Origin: Chryseobacterium camelliae
Lineage (GTDB): Bacteria; Bacteroidota; Bacteroidia; Flavobacteriales; Weeksellaceae
Assembly: GCF_030818575.1 (NCBI RefSeq)
Contig: NZ_JAUTAL010000001.1
Location: forward strand, 2,294,001-2,358,000
Reading direction: 5' to 3'
Length of the DNA stretch: 64,000 nucleotides
In this document: positions 43,592 through 53,196 of the stretch, piece by piece
Position numbering within the stretch: the first letter of the stretch is position 1
Layout of the letters: each line of letters begins with the position of its first letter
The notes under the pieces: generated by a model
Seen by the model: the letters and a program-made list of their open reading frames with translations, nothing else
The model's database searches: none
What the model was told of the DNA's origin: nothing
Made by a program: the position numbers and the translations under genes

Positions 43592-43786
43592 TTATTTTTT
43601 AACTCCTACCTTGCTCCAGGTATGTAAAACGAAAAGCAAAATTAATCCGATCACTGCTGACGCAATTGAAAATACGAATTTTGAGTTGTCTTCGGATAAC
43701 ATATCCGATTGCCAGTCTAAAGCGTAAACGTTAATCGCTGTAAAAACAACGAACACTACCAAAAATACTTTATAAATCTTCTGCAT
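43592..43786 (-). CDS. 64-residue membrane protein
   Basis: Two hydrophobic helices (about 5-22 and 37-57) separated by a polar linker (DWQSDMLSEDNSK). No family recognised. It follows the marC gene by five bases in the same direction and is bounded by a good terminator, which makes it a real member of that operon. Confidence 0.65.
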   Translation of the reverse strand: MQKIYKVFLVVFVVFTAINVYALDWQSDMLSEDNSKFVFSIASAVIGLILLFVLHTWSKVGVKK

Positions 43787-43791
43787 GATTT

Positions 43792-44394
43792 TTAAAAATT
43801 AATATAATTCTGCACAAGCTGTGCAAAGTTTGCCGTAAATAATTTGATTGAAATAGCCAACAGGATGATCCCGAAAACTTTCTGAAGGATTGCCAATGTT
43901 GCCTCTCCCATTTTCTTCTCCATCCACTTCGCCGATTTCAGCACCAAATATACGAAAATTGTATTCAGAATAATACCTAAAATAATATTGATATCATGAA
44001 ATTCAGCTCTCAGCGATAATGTTGTAGTTAATGTTCCGGCCCCTGCTACCAGCGGAAACGCGATGGGAACGATGGATGCCGCCTTTACTTCGGTGGTTTT
44101 ATGGATTTCAATGCCGAGGATCATTTCAAGTGCTATGACAAAAATCACAAATGCACCGGCGATGGCAAAGGAGTTGACATCTACTCCGATTAACTTAAGG
44201 ATTTTATTTCCCACAAAGAGAAACACTATCATGATAAGACCTGCTGTAATCGCTGCCCTGCCGGCCTCTATCTGTCCGAATTTCTGTTGCAGGCTTACTA
44301 CAATAGGTACGGAACCGATGATATCAATGACGGCAAAAAGCACCATAAAGCAGGTGACTATTTCTTTTATTGAAAAACCATTAAAAATTTCCAT
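43792..44394 (-). CDS. MarC family integral membrane protein
   Basis: 200 residues with six membrane helices; family pattern LFAVIDIIGSVPIVVSLQQ at the N-terminus and IVPIAFPLVAGAGTLTTTLSL in the middle. MarC/YchE proteins are inner-membrane proteins; the former link to antibiotic resistance was not confirmed, so the role is unknown. A minus-strand TATTTTTG box at 44416-44423 supplies a promoter 21 bases upstream. Confidence 0.88.
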   Translation of the reverse strand: MEIFNGFSIKEIVTCFMVLFAVIDIIGSVPIVVSLQQKFGQIEAGRAAITAGLIMIVFLFVGNKILKLIGVDVNSFAIAGAFVIFVIALEMILGIEIHKTTEVKAASIVPIAFPLVAGAGTLTTTLSLRAEFHDINIILGIILNTIFVYLVLKSAKWMEKKMGEATLAILQKVFGIILLAISIKLFTANFAQLVQNYINF

Positions 44395-44437
44395 CGTGTT
44401 GTTTTAAAGATTTCGCAAAAATATGAAAATAAACTGA

Positions 44438-46168
44438 TTATTTGCTAATCTGTGAATAGAAATTAACAATACCGGTCAGCAGATCATCCAATGCGTCGGC
44501 AGATTTTACGGGAGCATACTTTTCAATCTGTATCTTTTGTAAGAGAATCCTGTATTCTTCTGCTAAAACAGTGCCTTTGTGCGATTCCAGAAAAGTCCTC
44601 ATATCCTCTGTAGAATCCTGTCCGTACTGCTTTCTTACTTCAGCATCCAGCTCATCTGCCGTTTGAAAAAATCTTTGATAATCGCCGCTATCTTTAAGAT
44701 TTTCCAAATAACTGAAGTAGTCATTGATATCAGTCTTCATAGTTTCCCTGATCTGTTCCTCAGTTTCTGCCACAGAACCCAGGGAATCTGCCGGAGCAGC
44801 TTTTTCATTCTTACGCTGCTTCTTTTTCCAATTTCTGAATATAAGGTATGCGGCCAGTAATCCTAAAAGGATTAACAAGTTGACCAGAAGTATATTCCAA
44901 TGGAATTTATCTTTTTCTTTTACTTTAAATGAAGTCGTTTTTAGTACCGGTGTATCTACGGTTTCAAGCAGATTGTTGGTATATTCGTTCACCTTTTCCA
45001 CCGTTGTACGGGCTTCCAGTACCTGCTCATGGGACATGGCATTCAAGGTCAGAATTTTCTGTCCGAGATCCACATATTCCTTATGCTCAGGATTAAAGAA
45101 TGAAAATGGTTCCGTTTTTACCAAAAGCGATCCTGCCTTCCTCGGAATCACAATATAATTGGCCAGAATCTCCCCTTTGATACCTGCATTTCCAGGAACA
45201 ACATTGGAAGTGATCTTAGGGGCAAAAACTTCATAATCAGGCGAAGGAAGTATTTTGGGCAGTTCCATATTGGTCAGATTGCCTTCACCACTTACTTTTA
45301 CCACTACATTCACCGGCTTTTTAGCCTCAATCTTCTCTTTGGTAACATTGTATACGCTGATATTAAAGTCGCCCACTGCATTTTTAAAGCCTTCAGGAGA
45401 TCCCTCCGGAAGTTTTTTGACGCTGAGCTTTACTTTATTGGAGGTGAGTTTATTCTTATTGGAGTACGAACTGAGCGATGCGGTTACCGCCGGAATTTCA
45501 ACTGAACCGGACTCATTAGGAAAAATCATGAACATGGCAACCACCTGGGAAGACAGGTTTCCGGGAGCTGACGGATCAATTTCAGATCTGGCAAAGCTCA
45601 CAGGCTGCACGTCCATATTATCCTGGTGAGGAAGACGGATATTTTTCACCTTCCTGAAATTGTCCATATTTCTTGAATAGACCTTTAAAACAGCGATGGT
45701 TGGCTGATCCTGATATACCTCCTTATCCTGTATTTCCATATTGAGGTAAACATCGCCGGATGCTGCCAGGGATTTTTTCTCCACATCCCGCACCATAATG
45801 TCAAAAGGCTCCGTTTTATAGATCTTATTGTTGATGGTTACAAGGACAGACCCAATTTTCACCTTGCCTTTTTTCTTCGGTTCCAGCGCCACACGGGTGA
45901 CATACTGGGTGATTACGGTATTCGTTTCCGGATCCATATAACCACTGTTGACAGATCCTGTCCCAATCATGTTGAATTTTGACAGGTCGGGAAGCCTGAT
46001 CGGAGTCTGTTGATTATACTCACTTCCGTTAAGTTCCAGTACGATGGTCAGGTTAACGATGTCCTTTCCGTTATAATCAGTTTTATCAGGTGTTACGGTA
46101 AAGTTCACCTGTCCGTAAGCGGTTACGGATAGGAGAAGAGCAAGTATGTAAGTTAATCTGTACTGCAT
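44438..46168 (-). CDS. batD: BatD family protein (Bacteroides aerotolerance)
   Basis: 576 residues with a signal peptide (cleaved after residue ~19, AYGQ), a large periplasmic beta-rich part with repeated domains, one membrane helix at about 425-445 and a cytosolic Lys/Glu-rich tail (FRNWKKKQRKNEK). BatD belongs to the Bat complex of MoxR, DUF58, VWA and TPR proteins. The gene starts at the same base at which batC ends (TAATG), so they are translationally coupled. Last gene of the operon. Confidence 0.9.
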   Translation of the reverse strand: MQYRLTYILALLLSVTAYGQVNFTVTPDKTDYNGKDIVNLTIVLELNGSEYNQQTPIRLPDLSKFNMIGTGSVNSGYMDPETNTVITQYVTRVALEPKKKGKVKIGSVLVTINNKIYKTEPFDIMVRDVEKKSLAASGDVYLNMEIQDKEVYQDQPTIAVLKVYSRNMDNFRKVKNIRLPHQDNMDVQPVSFARSEIDPSAPGNLSSQVVAMFMIFPNESGSVEIPAVTASLSSYSNKNKLTSNKVKLSVKKLPEGSPEGFKNAVGDFNISVYNVTKEKIEAKKPVNVVVKVSGEGNLTNMELPKILPSPDYEVFAPKITSNVVPGNAGIKGEILANYIVIPRKAGSLLVKTEPFSFFNPEHKEYVDLGQKILTLNAMSHEQVLEARTTVEKVNEYTNNLLETVDTPVLKTTSFKVKEKDKFHWNILLVNLLILLGLLAAYLIFRNWKKKQRKNEKAAPADSLGSVAETEEQIRETMKTDINDYFSYLENLKDSGDYQRFFQTADELDAEVRKQYGQDSTEDMRTFLESHKGTVLAEEYRILLQKIQIEKYAPVKSADALDDLLTGIVNFYSQISK

Positions 46169-46914
46169 TACCAGTCTTTTTCGTTGCTTTCAGGCACCGA
46201 ATAAGAGTTTTTGTTTAATATTCTTCTGGCGGTTTCTTTTTCTTTTTCGCCGATTTTATTCAAGATGGAATTTTCCACTTCTTTAGGCATGCTGCCCTCA
46301 TTATTTTTTTTAGGGTCCTGGTTATCTCCCTGCGGGCCCTGACCTTTATTCTGCTGTCCTTTGCCCTGATCCTGCTTCTGGTCTTTAGGATTTCCATTCT
46401 GATCACCATTTTGCTGCTGATCTTTCCCACCGCCTCCTTTGCCGGATTTCTGCTGCTGATTTTTCTTCTGTTTGTTTTCTTTATCCTTCAGCATGGCAAT
46501 CTCATAGTTTTTCCGGGTAGCTTCGCTGTAAGGCTGTTGTTTAAGGGACTGCTTGTAAAACTCCGCCGCCTTTTCAGGATTATTGGTCTGCATATACGTA
46601 TTACCCAAGTTATGGAGTGCTGCCGCCTTATCAGGAATGGTCTGGGCCAGGCTTTGTGCTTTTTCAAACTCAGCCCTGGCTTCGTCATACTTTTTCTGTT
46701 TATACAAAGCGTTGCCAAGGTTATAATGAGCCGTAAAATCTTTGGGGTTGGATTTAAGAGCGTCCAAATACTTTCCGGATGCCCCGGAATAATCTTTACC
46801 GTTGAATTTCTGGTTCCCTTCGAATACCAATGTCTTATAGCTTTTCTGCCCAAAAAGAAATTTTGGGAACACCAAAGCAATAAGAAACGATAAAAAAATA
46901 AATTTAGTATTCAT
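46168..46914 (-). CDS. batC: BatC: TPR-repeat lipoprotein-like or secreted protein
   Basis: 248 residues from the ATG at 46914 (an upstream TTG gives three more codons). Signal peptide at 1-24, then three or four TPR units (about 35-150: AHYNLGNALYKQKKYDEARAEFEKA, AALHNLGNTYMQTNN), then a long low-complexity Gln/Lys/Gly/Asp tail (about 165-215), ending with a conserved-looking SMPKEVENSILNKIGEKEKETARRI. It works with BatA/BatB VWA proteins. A -7 box (TAATTTTG, 46921-46928, minus strand) is six bases upstream and could start a shorter batC-batD transcript. Confidence 0.85.
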   Translation of the reverse strand: MNTKFIFLSFLIALVFPKFLFGQKSYKTLVFEGNQKFNGKDYSGASGKYLDALKSNPKDFTAHYNLGNALYKQKKYDEARAEFEKAQSLAQTIPDKAAALHNLGNTYMQTNNPEKAAEFYKQSLKQQPYSEATRKNYEIAMLKDKENKQKKNQQQKSGKGGGGKDQQQNGDQNGNPKDQKQDQGKGQQNKGQGPQGDNQDPKKNNEGSMPKEVENSILNKIGEKEKETARRILNKNSYSVPESNEKDW

Positions 46915-46920
46915 CTTGTG

Positions 46921-46928
46921 CAAAATTA
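46921..46928 (-). promoter_or_regulatory. Possible internal promoter before batC
   Basis: Minus strand TAATTTTG, then six bases and the ATG. It would give a near-leaderless batC-batD mRNA. Confidence 0.4.
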
Positions 46929-47000
46929 TTCCTTTATATGTTAATAAACAGGGGATTATTTGTTAAAGTTGGGTTAAAGTAAAAGCGAATATATCCTTTG

Positions 47001-48008
47001 TCAGACATTGAGATCTCTCTTGGGATTAAAAAGGTAAATCAGCATAAAGAAAAAGATAGACACCGCCAGAAAATACTGATAATAGTGATTGGCATTCTGA
47101 GATTTCACCAGCGTTTCCGATGAAGAGGCATTCCTGGACAAAGCATCAATAATTCTTTCGGGTGCTTCATTGATATTATTCCCGTCGATATAAGTCCCCC
47201 CTGTTGCATCAGCCATTTTTCTCAGCGCACCGGTCTGTCTTTTGGAAATTACGGTCTGGCCGTTCATATCCGTTTTATACCCCATCAGCTGTCCAAAGAC
47301 ATATTCAGGTACCGGAGCTCCTTCATCTGATCCTATTCCCACGGAATTAATGGTAATTCCCTCTCTCTTAGCCAGCTGTATTGCGGCTCCTTCGTTTCCT
47401 TCATTATCTTCCCCGTCGCTCAACAGCACCACTTTCCTGGAGCCTTTCGCAACATTTTTAAATTTATCTGCAGCAATGCGTATGGCTTTCAGGAAATCTG
47501 TTCCCTGGATCTGCATGGAATTGGTCTCAATGGCATCAATATAAGTCTCTGCTGAATTATAATCTGTTGTAAGTGGCATGATGGAACTGGCTTCACCGGC
47601 AAAGATGACAATGCCCACTTTATCGTTCTTCATTTTCTGCATAGTCCCCACCATCAGGTTCTTGGCTTCAGTCAGGCGGCTTGGCTGTATATCTTCTGCA
47701 TTCATGGAATTGGAAACATCCAGGAGAAAAATCACATTGTTCAGCCTCTGATTGGTTTTTACCACTTCGGAACCATTCAGAAGATCAATGATTGAGAAGA
47801 TAAGGAACAGGGTGGCGATAAGATACAAAGCCGGAAAAAATTTCGTGAAACCGGATTTTTTCTCAAACAGCTGCTCATGGAACCTGCTGTCGGCAAAGAC
47901 TTCCCTCCTCTTTTTTTTCCACTTCAGGTACCGCACCATCAGAACAGCCAGCAGCGGCAACAGCAACAGCAGCAATACATACCAGTAATTTCCCAAATAC
48001 CACTCCAT
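47001..48008 (-). CDS. batB: BatB: VWA domain-containing membrane protein
   Basis: 335 residues. One N-terminal membrane helix pair (about 8-25 and 57-76), a VWA domain with MIDAS DVSNS at about 96-100 and the second site TDFLKAIRIAADKF, LLSDGEDNEGN, and a C-terminal helix (about 310-330). BatA and BatB are the paired VWA anchors of the Bat system, which helps tolerate oxygen or envelope stress in Bacteroides. Its start overlaps the batA stop by one base. Confidence 0.9.
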   Translation of the reverse strand: MEWYLGNYWYVLLLLLLPLLAVLMVRYLKWKKKRREVFADSRFHEQLFEKKSGFTKFFPALYLIATLFLIFSIIDLLNGSEVVKTNQRLNNVIFLLDVSNSMNAEDIQPSRLTEAKNLMVGTMQKMKNDKVGIVIFAGEASSIMPLTTDYNSAETYIDAIETNSMQIQGTDFLKAIRIAADKFKNVAKGSRKVVLLSDGEDNEGNEGAAIQLAKREGITINSVGIGSDEGAPVPEYVFGQLMGYKTDMNGQTVISKRQTGALRKMADATGGTYIDGNNINEAPERIIDALSRNASSSETLVKSQNANHYYQYFLAVSIFFFMLIYLFNPKRDLNV

Positions 48009-49000
48009 CAGCTTAAAATTTTATAAAACAACCATCGCATGAATGCATCCAGAACCAGAGTTGCCAAAGCAATCCAGAGGAAAATCTTAAAATATTCCTC
48101 ATAATTATACAGTTTGGAAACTTTTACATCTGATTTTTCAAGCTGGTTGATTTCGTTGTATACTTCTTCCAGGCTGCTGTTTGAAGTAGCCCTGAAATAT
48201 TTTCCGCCTGTCATCTGGGCAATTTCCTTCAGAACAGGTTCGTCAATTTTCACTTCGGCTTCGGTAAATACCAGTTCACCGAAAATATCCAGCTGGGTAG
48301 GCATCAATGCATACCCATTGGTCCCGATTCCGATAGCATATACTTTAATATTATTATTTTTGGCCAGTTCCGCAGCCAGCTGCGGCGACATGGCATTTTC
48401 TATCGTGTTTACCCCATCCGTCATCAGAATGATGATCTTGCTTTTGGCTTTGCTGTTCTTAAGGTGGTTAACCGCCACAGAAAGCCCTTCTCCGATAGCT
48501 GTTCCGGGCTGAAGCTCCAAAGGATTCAGGTTTTTAAGCTCATCGATGACCACCTGGTGATCCGATGTTACCGGTACTTTGGTAAAGGCCTCTCCTGAAT
48601 AGGTTACCAGGCCTAAACGGTCGTTGGGCCTTTTTTCAACAAATTTGATGGCAATATCTTTAAGAGCCGTAAGACGGTCAGGTGTAAGATCCTTAGCCAG
48701 CATACTCAGCGATACGTCTACAGACAGCATAATGTCGATTCCCTTGGTATCATCACGGTCCTGCGAAATGGTAAAGGTTCGCGGTCTCGCCATGGCAATA
48801 ATAAGTGCGGAGAGAATGATGTACTTAGACAGTTTCAGGAAAAACAATACGGCCTGTATGCCTCCGCTTGCCTGCATATTTTTAACCGTAGGCACTTTAA
48901 CGCCCTTTCTCTTCCGGCTGCTGATATCCCTGAATAGCACTGGGATCAGCAGGATGAAGAGGAGCAGAAACCACGGACTGTAAAACTCGAAATTAAACAT
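48008..49000 (-). CDS. batA: BatA: VWA domain-containing membrane protein
   Basis: 330 residues. N-terminal two membrane helices (about 6-24 and 52-72), MIDAS DVSLS at about 95-99, threonine at TAIGEGLSVAVNHL, IILMTDGVNTIENAM, and a C-terminal helix (about 308-328). The start overlaps the stop of the upstream DUF4381-like gene by eight bases; the stop overlaps batB by one base. Confidence 0.9.
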   Translation of the reverse strand: MFNFEFYSPWFLLLFILLIPVLFRDISSRKRKGVKVPTVKNMQASGGIQAVLFFLKLSKYIILSALIIAMARPRTFTISQDRDDTKGIDIMLSVDVSLSMLAKDLTPDRLTALKDIAIKFVEKRPNDRLGLVTYSGEAFTKVPVTSDHQVVIDELKNLNPLELQPGTAIGEGLSVAVNHLKNSKAKSKIIILMTDGVNTIENAMSPQLAAELAKNNNIKVYAIGIGTNGYALMPTQLDIFGELVFTEAEVKIDEPVLKEIAQMTGGKYFRATSNSSLEEVYNEINQLEKSDVKVSKLYNYEEYFKIFLWIALATLVLDAFMRWLFYKILS

Positions 49001-49889
49001 CCTTCCTTAAGTTTTCAAATTCAAGATCTTTGGATGATCTTTTTACAAATGCGGTAATGTCCGCCAAATCTTTTTCCATGGTTGCCTGATCCGGGAAGGT
49101 TTTGGCAAATTTCACCAGGTCCCCCCTCAGGAAAATATCCTCCACTACTTTTTCATTTTCTATCGAAATGGTATTGTTCTTTTTCATTACGGCAATCAGG
49201 TCATCGGTCAGCAAAACATCCGCGGGCAGATGGTACTGCCGGGTAATGAAGTTCCTGGAGATATCGATAAGCTCAACATAGAAGGAACGGTAATTTCCGG
49301 CTTCAATATATTTTTTCTTTTTGAGGGAATCCAGTTCCTTTAAAGTCTGGTTGGTCGCCACAACCGGTGAACTTTTTACTTTTCTGCCCCACTTGACAAA
49401 GGCAACAATGACAATAATCAGGGCAATAAGGGCTATGGCAGCCAGCACATAAAATTTATAGAGTTCCCAGTAATCTTTAAGTTCCAGGTTTACCTCTTTG
49501 TTTTTCATAATGTCGTTGATCTGATCTCCCTTCTGGGCAGTATTAATGACATCAATTTCGTAAGGAATGGTTTTCAGAACGCGGTCACCTACTTTAAATT
49601 CAAGTTCCGGAATGGTAAATTTACCTTCCTCAAATACGGCAAACTCAATTTTTCTCTCGTAGCTGTTTGCATTCTGACCGATGCTGTCTTTGGTTTCCTC
49701 AAAATGAAAAGGCAGAAGCTCGTTCTTGGCAGCAGCTGTTACCTGTCTTCCGTTAAGATTATCAATCTTTACCGTGAAATGGTCAACTTCACCTAAGGCA
49801 ATGGTCTTCTTCTCGAGATGGGAAGAAAGGATCTGCGGAAATACCTGAGCGCAGATAAGAAAGCAAAATATAAATAATAGTTTCTTCAA
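48993..49889 (-). CDS. Bat-operon membrane protein (BatD N-like plus DUF4381-like)
   Basis: 298 residues. Signal peptide (1-20), a beta-rich periplasmic part (about 22-125) resembling the repeat unit of BatD, one membrane helix (about 142-167) and a soluble cytosolic helical part (about 180-290). This is the protein found between the DUF58 and batA genes in Bacteroidota Bat operons; its exact role is unknown. It precedes batA with an eight-base overlap. Confidence 0.78.
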   Translation of the reverse strand: MKKLLFIFCFLICAQVFPQILSSHLEKKTIALGEVDHFTVKIDNLNGRQVTAAAKNELLPFHFEETKDSIGQNANSYERKIEFAVFEEGKFTIPELEFKVGDRVLKTIPYEIDVINTAQKGDQINDIMKNKEVNLELKDYWELYKFYVLAAIALIALIIVIVAFVKWGRKVKSSPVVATNQTLKELDSLKKKKYIEAGNYRSFYVELIDISRNFITRQYHLPADVLLTDDLIAVMKKNNTISIENEKVVEDIFLRGDLVKFAKTFPDQATMEKDLADITAFVKRSSKDLEFENLRKDV

Positions 49890-49967
49890 TGGTTGTATTA
49901 CATTTTAAACAATATACCTGTTGTCCTAAGATTCAATATCAGATATTACATCCGTTAGATACAGGTT

Positions 49968-50831
49968 TTATTTTTTCTGAAAATAATTGTACAGCATCCT
50001 GGAGTAATCCGTACCTGTACTGATATTCATAAAGCTGGCTGAACTATTGGCAAAATCCTCTTCCAGGGCCTTTAATTTCTGCTTTTGTGCTTCGGCAAAG
50101 GTGTACCTCCAGCGTGCGCTTGAAGTATTGGCCCAAACCTGTTTACCTGTTTCTGAGTCATACAGCAGTGCATAGCCAACATCCGGAATAGCATTGTCTT
50201 TTTCATCATAAATACGCATTCCCAACAACTGATGCTTCTTGGAAGCCACCCTCAGCATTTTGGAGTCGTACGCATCCTCAAAATCAGAAAAGAGAAACAC
50301 CAGGGATTTCTTTTTAAAGATACCCATCATGTATTCCAGGGCTTTGTCTACTTTAGACTCGGCAGGAACATAATCAGCCGTTAAAATGGTGCTGATGATG
50401 GAGAGGATATGCTTTCTTCCCTTTTGGGGCGGGATTACTTTGTATACTTTATCGGCAAACAGGATCAGCCCTACTTTATCATTGTTCCCGGCTGCAGAAA
50501 ATCCTAAACTGGCAGCAATCTCTGCCACATATTCCCTTTTCAGCTGGGTTTTGGTTCCGTAATCCATGGAGGCTGAAACATCTACCACCAGCATCATGGT
50601 CAGTTCCCTTTCCTCTTCCATCACTTTCACGAAAGGCTCGCGGAAACGGGCCGTTTTATTCCAGTCGATCCTCCGGATCTCATCTCCGAACTGGTAAGGA
50701 CGCACTTCTGAAAAAGTCATCCCCTGTCCCTTAAAAGCACTGTGATACTGCCCCATCAAAGTAGCCTCCGTCTTTTTTCGGGTACGGATTTCTATCTGCT
50801 TTACTTTTTTTACAATATCTTTAATCTGCAT
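49968..50831 (-). CDS. DUF58 domain-containing protein of the Bat operon
   Basis: 287 residues from the ATG at 50831 (a TTG two codons upstream is possible). DUF58 motif RPYQFGDEIRRIDWNKTARFREPFVKVMEEERE, followed by a VWA-like segment with VVDVSASMDYG. It partners MoxR ATPases. Spacing: 33 bases after the GNAT gene, 78 bases before the next gene, with a repeat-like AT stretch between. Confidence 0.9.
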   Translation of the reverse strand: MQIKDIVKKVKQIEIRTRKKTEATLMGQYHSAFKGQGMTFSEVRPYQFGDEIRRIDWNKTARFREPFVKVMEEERELTMMLVVDVSASMDYGTKTQLKREYVAEIAASLGFSAAGNNDKVGLILFADKVYKVIPPQKGRKHILSIISTILTADYVPAESKVDKALEYMMGIFKKKSLVFLFSDFEDAYDSKMLRVASKKHQLLGMRIYDEKDNAIPDVGYALLYDSETGKQVWANTSSARWRYTFAEAQKQKLKALEEDFANSSASFMNISTGTDYSRMLYNYFQKK

Positions 50832-50863
50832 GGTCAAATACGGCGTTCAAAACTAAGCCTGAC

Positions 50864-51328
50864 TTATATTCTGTTATCAAATTCTATGGAAACATTCAGC
50901 CATTCGTCATCAAATTTCGGATCATACTTTTTATAGAAGGTAATAGCCGGCTCGTTCCAGTTCAGCACCTGGAAAACCATTCCGGTGTACTGGTTGGACT
51001 TACCATATTCCAGTGTAGCATCAAACAACAGTTTTCCGATGTTTTTCCCGCGCATCCTTTCCGTTACCACCAGATCTTCCAGATACAACCTCTTCCCTTT
51101 CCAGGTAGAATACCGGTTGTAGTATAATGAAATCCCGACAATCTCTCCGTTAAACTCAGCTACGAAAGCGTCCCAGACCGACGATGTACCGAAACCGTCC
51201 TCAGTGAATTGGGCCAGGTCAAGGGTAACTTCATGCAGGGCTTTTTCAAATTCAGCAAGCTCTTTGATGAGATCCAGCATTGCAGCACAATCTTCCCGGA
51301 CCGCCTTTCTTATGATGACTTCATTCAT
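50864..51328 (-). CDS. GNAT family N-acetyltransferase (SSAT-like) inside the Bat operon
   Basis: 154 residues. Acetyltransferase_1 fold: VIIRKAVREDCAAMLDLIKELAEFEK at the start as in spermidine/spermine or thialysine acetyltransferases, LEDLVVTERMRGKNIGKLLFDATLEYGKS with the acetyl-CoA loop RGKNIG. The ATG overlaps the moxR stop by one base. A GNAT is not a standard Bat component, so it may be a passenger or a specific addition. Confidence 0.88.
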   Translation of the reverse strand: MNEVIIRKAVREDCAAMLDLIKELAEFEKALHEVTLDLAQFTEDGFGTSSVWDAFVAEFNGEIVGISLYYNRYSTWKGKRLYLEDLVVTERMRGKNIGKLLFDATLEYGKSNQYTGMVFQVLNWNEPAITFYKKYDPKFDDEWLNVSIEFDNRI

Positions 51329-52332
51329 TACGGCGCCTGAATTTTCGCTAGGATCCGGTTAATAATTTCCTCTGTTGAGATTTCTTCCGCCTCCGCTTCA
51401 AAAGTAAGCCCTATTCTGTGTCTTAGAATATCTTTGGCCAGTTCCTTCACATCTTCCGGAATTACAAATGCTCTTCCCCTGAGGAAAGCATATGCTCTCG
51501 AAGCAATGGCAAGATTGATGGATGCTCTTGGAGATGCTCCGAATCCGATATAGTTTTTCAGTTCTGAAAGACCGTAATTTTCAGGATAACGGGTAGCAAA
51601 TACCATATCCAGAATATACTTTTCTATTTTTTCGTCCAGGTAAATCTGGTTGATGATCTCTTTGGCCTCAACGATATCCTGAAGGCCAATCACCGGATTC
51701 ACATTAGGCTGATGCGATGTTGATACCATCCTCATGACCGTTCTTTCATCTTCAAATTCCGGGTAATCTATTTTACACTTCAGCATAAACCGGTCGCTCT
51801 GTGCTTCAGGAAGAAGATAAGTTCCTTCCTGGTCGATCGGGTTCTGTGTTGCTAATACCAGGAAAGGCTTGGGCAGTTTCATAGTCTCATCTCCTATGGT
51901 CACCTGCTTTTCCTGCATGACTTCCAGAAGTGCCGACTGTACCTTAGCCGGCGCACGGTTGATCTCATCTGCCAATACAAAATTGGCAAAGACAGGACCT
52001 TTCTTTATAGAGAAGTCATTATCCCTGATATTGTAGATCATGGTTCCCACCACATCCGCAGGCAGCAGATCGGGAGTAAACTGTATCCGTGAAAATTCTC
52101 CGTGAACCGCGTCGGCAAGGGTTTTGATCGCCAGAGTCTTAGCGAGCCCCGGCACCCCTTCCAGCAGGACGTGGCCGTTACCCAAAAGCCCCACCAGCAG
52201 GCGGTCTATCATGTATTGCTGGCCGATAATCACTTTATTGATTTCCTGGCGCAGCAGGGTAAAGAGATAATTTTTTTCCTTTACTTTTTCCGTCAACTGA
52301 CGGATATCTTCAGCCTGATATGTATCTGACAT
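51328..52332 (-). CDS. MoxR family AAA+ ATPase
   Basis: 334 residues from the ATG at 52332 (frame extends 15 codons). AAA_3 ATPase: Walker A LLEGVPGLAKTLAIKTLA, Walker B FVLADEINRAPAKVQSALLEVMQE, sensor ATQNPIDQEGTYLLPEAQSDRFML. First gene of the Bat operon; MoxR proteins act as chaperones for the VWA proteins. 250 bases upstream are non-coding. Confidence 0.93.
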   Translation of the reverse strand: MSDTYQAEDIRQLTEKVKEKNYLFTLLRQEINKVIIGQQYMIDRLLVGLLGNGHVLLEGVPGLAKTLAIKTLADAVHGEFSRIQFTPDLLPADVVGTMIYNIRDNDFSIKKGPVFANFVLADEINRAPAKVQSALLEVMQEKQVTIGDETMKLPKPFLVLATQNPIDQEGTYLLPEAQSDRFMLKCKIDYPEFEDERTVMRMVSTSHQPNVNPVIGLQDIVEAKEIINQIYLDEKIEKYILDMVFATRYPENYGLSELKNYIGFGASPRASINLAIASRAYAFLRGRAFVIPEDVKELAKDILRHRIGLTFEAEAEEISTEEIINRILAKIQAP

Positions 52333-52582
52333 AATTCGTTTTAAAATAATGGGTAAATTTCTGATAAATACTTGCATTAATCAACATAATCAATGCCATT
52401 TTCTAGTTAAAGTTTGTTAAATATTCCGGCATCGATAATAGCTCAGGAACAATCGATAGAACCCAATACGACACGATAATTTCATTTTTTCATAAAAATC
52501 TATAAATTTTACAGGAAACCCAGGTTCAAAAATTGTCATTTCCAGTTTATTAAACTATTTTTGGTGATTAAATTTATGCAAA

Positions 52583-53053
52583 ATGAACTATCATTTTCAG
52601 GCCCACAGACAGGTCAGAAAAAACCTTCTGGATATTTTACAGAATACTTCTCATGAAGATCTTTTGCTGATTCCGGACGGTTTCAACAATAATATCTACT
52701 GGAACATTGCCCATACGGTGGCCACACAGCAGCTTTTGCATTATTACCTGAGCGGAAACCCTTTCAGAATAGATAAGTACTGGATCGAAACCTACAAGAA
52801 AGGCACGCTTCCCAATCTTAATGTTCAGAAATCTGAAGTCGAGGACCTTGAATTCCTGCTGACGGAAACCTCCAAAATCCTTATGAAAGATTACGACAGT
52901 GATTTTTTTTCGGACTACACACCTTACACCACAAGTTTCGGAATGGACCTGAAAAGTATCCAGGATGCTATTATTTTCAATAATATGCACGAAAGCCTGC
53001 ACTACGGCTATGCCATGGCTCAGAAGAGGGCTATTTTGGGAGAAAAATATTAG
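52583..53053 (+). CDS. DinB family protein
   Basis: 156 residues. DinB-like four-helix bundle with the three His metal site pattern: HRQVRKNLLDILQ, NIAHTVATQQLLHYYLSG and MHESLHYGYAMAQKR. Family members include metal-binding enzymes such as bacillithiol transferases. The ypdA-like gene 7 kb away fits a bacillithiol context, but that is only suggestive. Confidence 0.85.
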   Translation: MNYHFQAHRQVRKNLLDILQNTSHEDLLLIPDGFNNNIYWNIAHTVATQQLLHYYLSGNPFRIDKYWIETYKKGTLPNLNVQKSEVEDLEFLLTETSKILMKDYDSDFFSDYTPYTTSFGMDLKSIQDAIIFNNMHESLHYGYAMAQKRAILGEKY

Positions 53054-53196
53054 TACACAAAAAAACTCAGTACACTTTTAAAATTTAAAATTCCTGTAAT
53101 ACCATTTGATATTCCATATGATAGATGTCCAAAAGACTTCCGGAAACAGAAACAGGTATAAAATTACAAATCAGGACAACTTTTATAGAGAAATTA

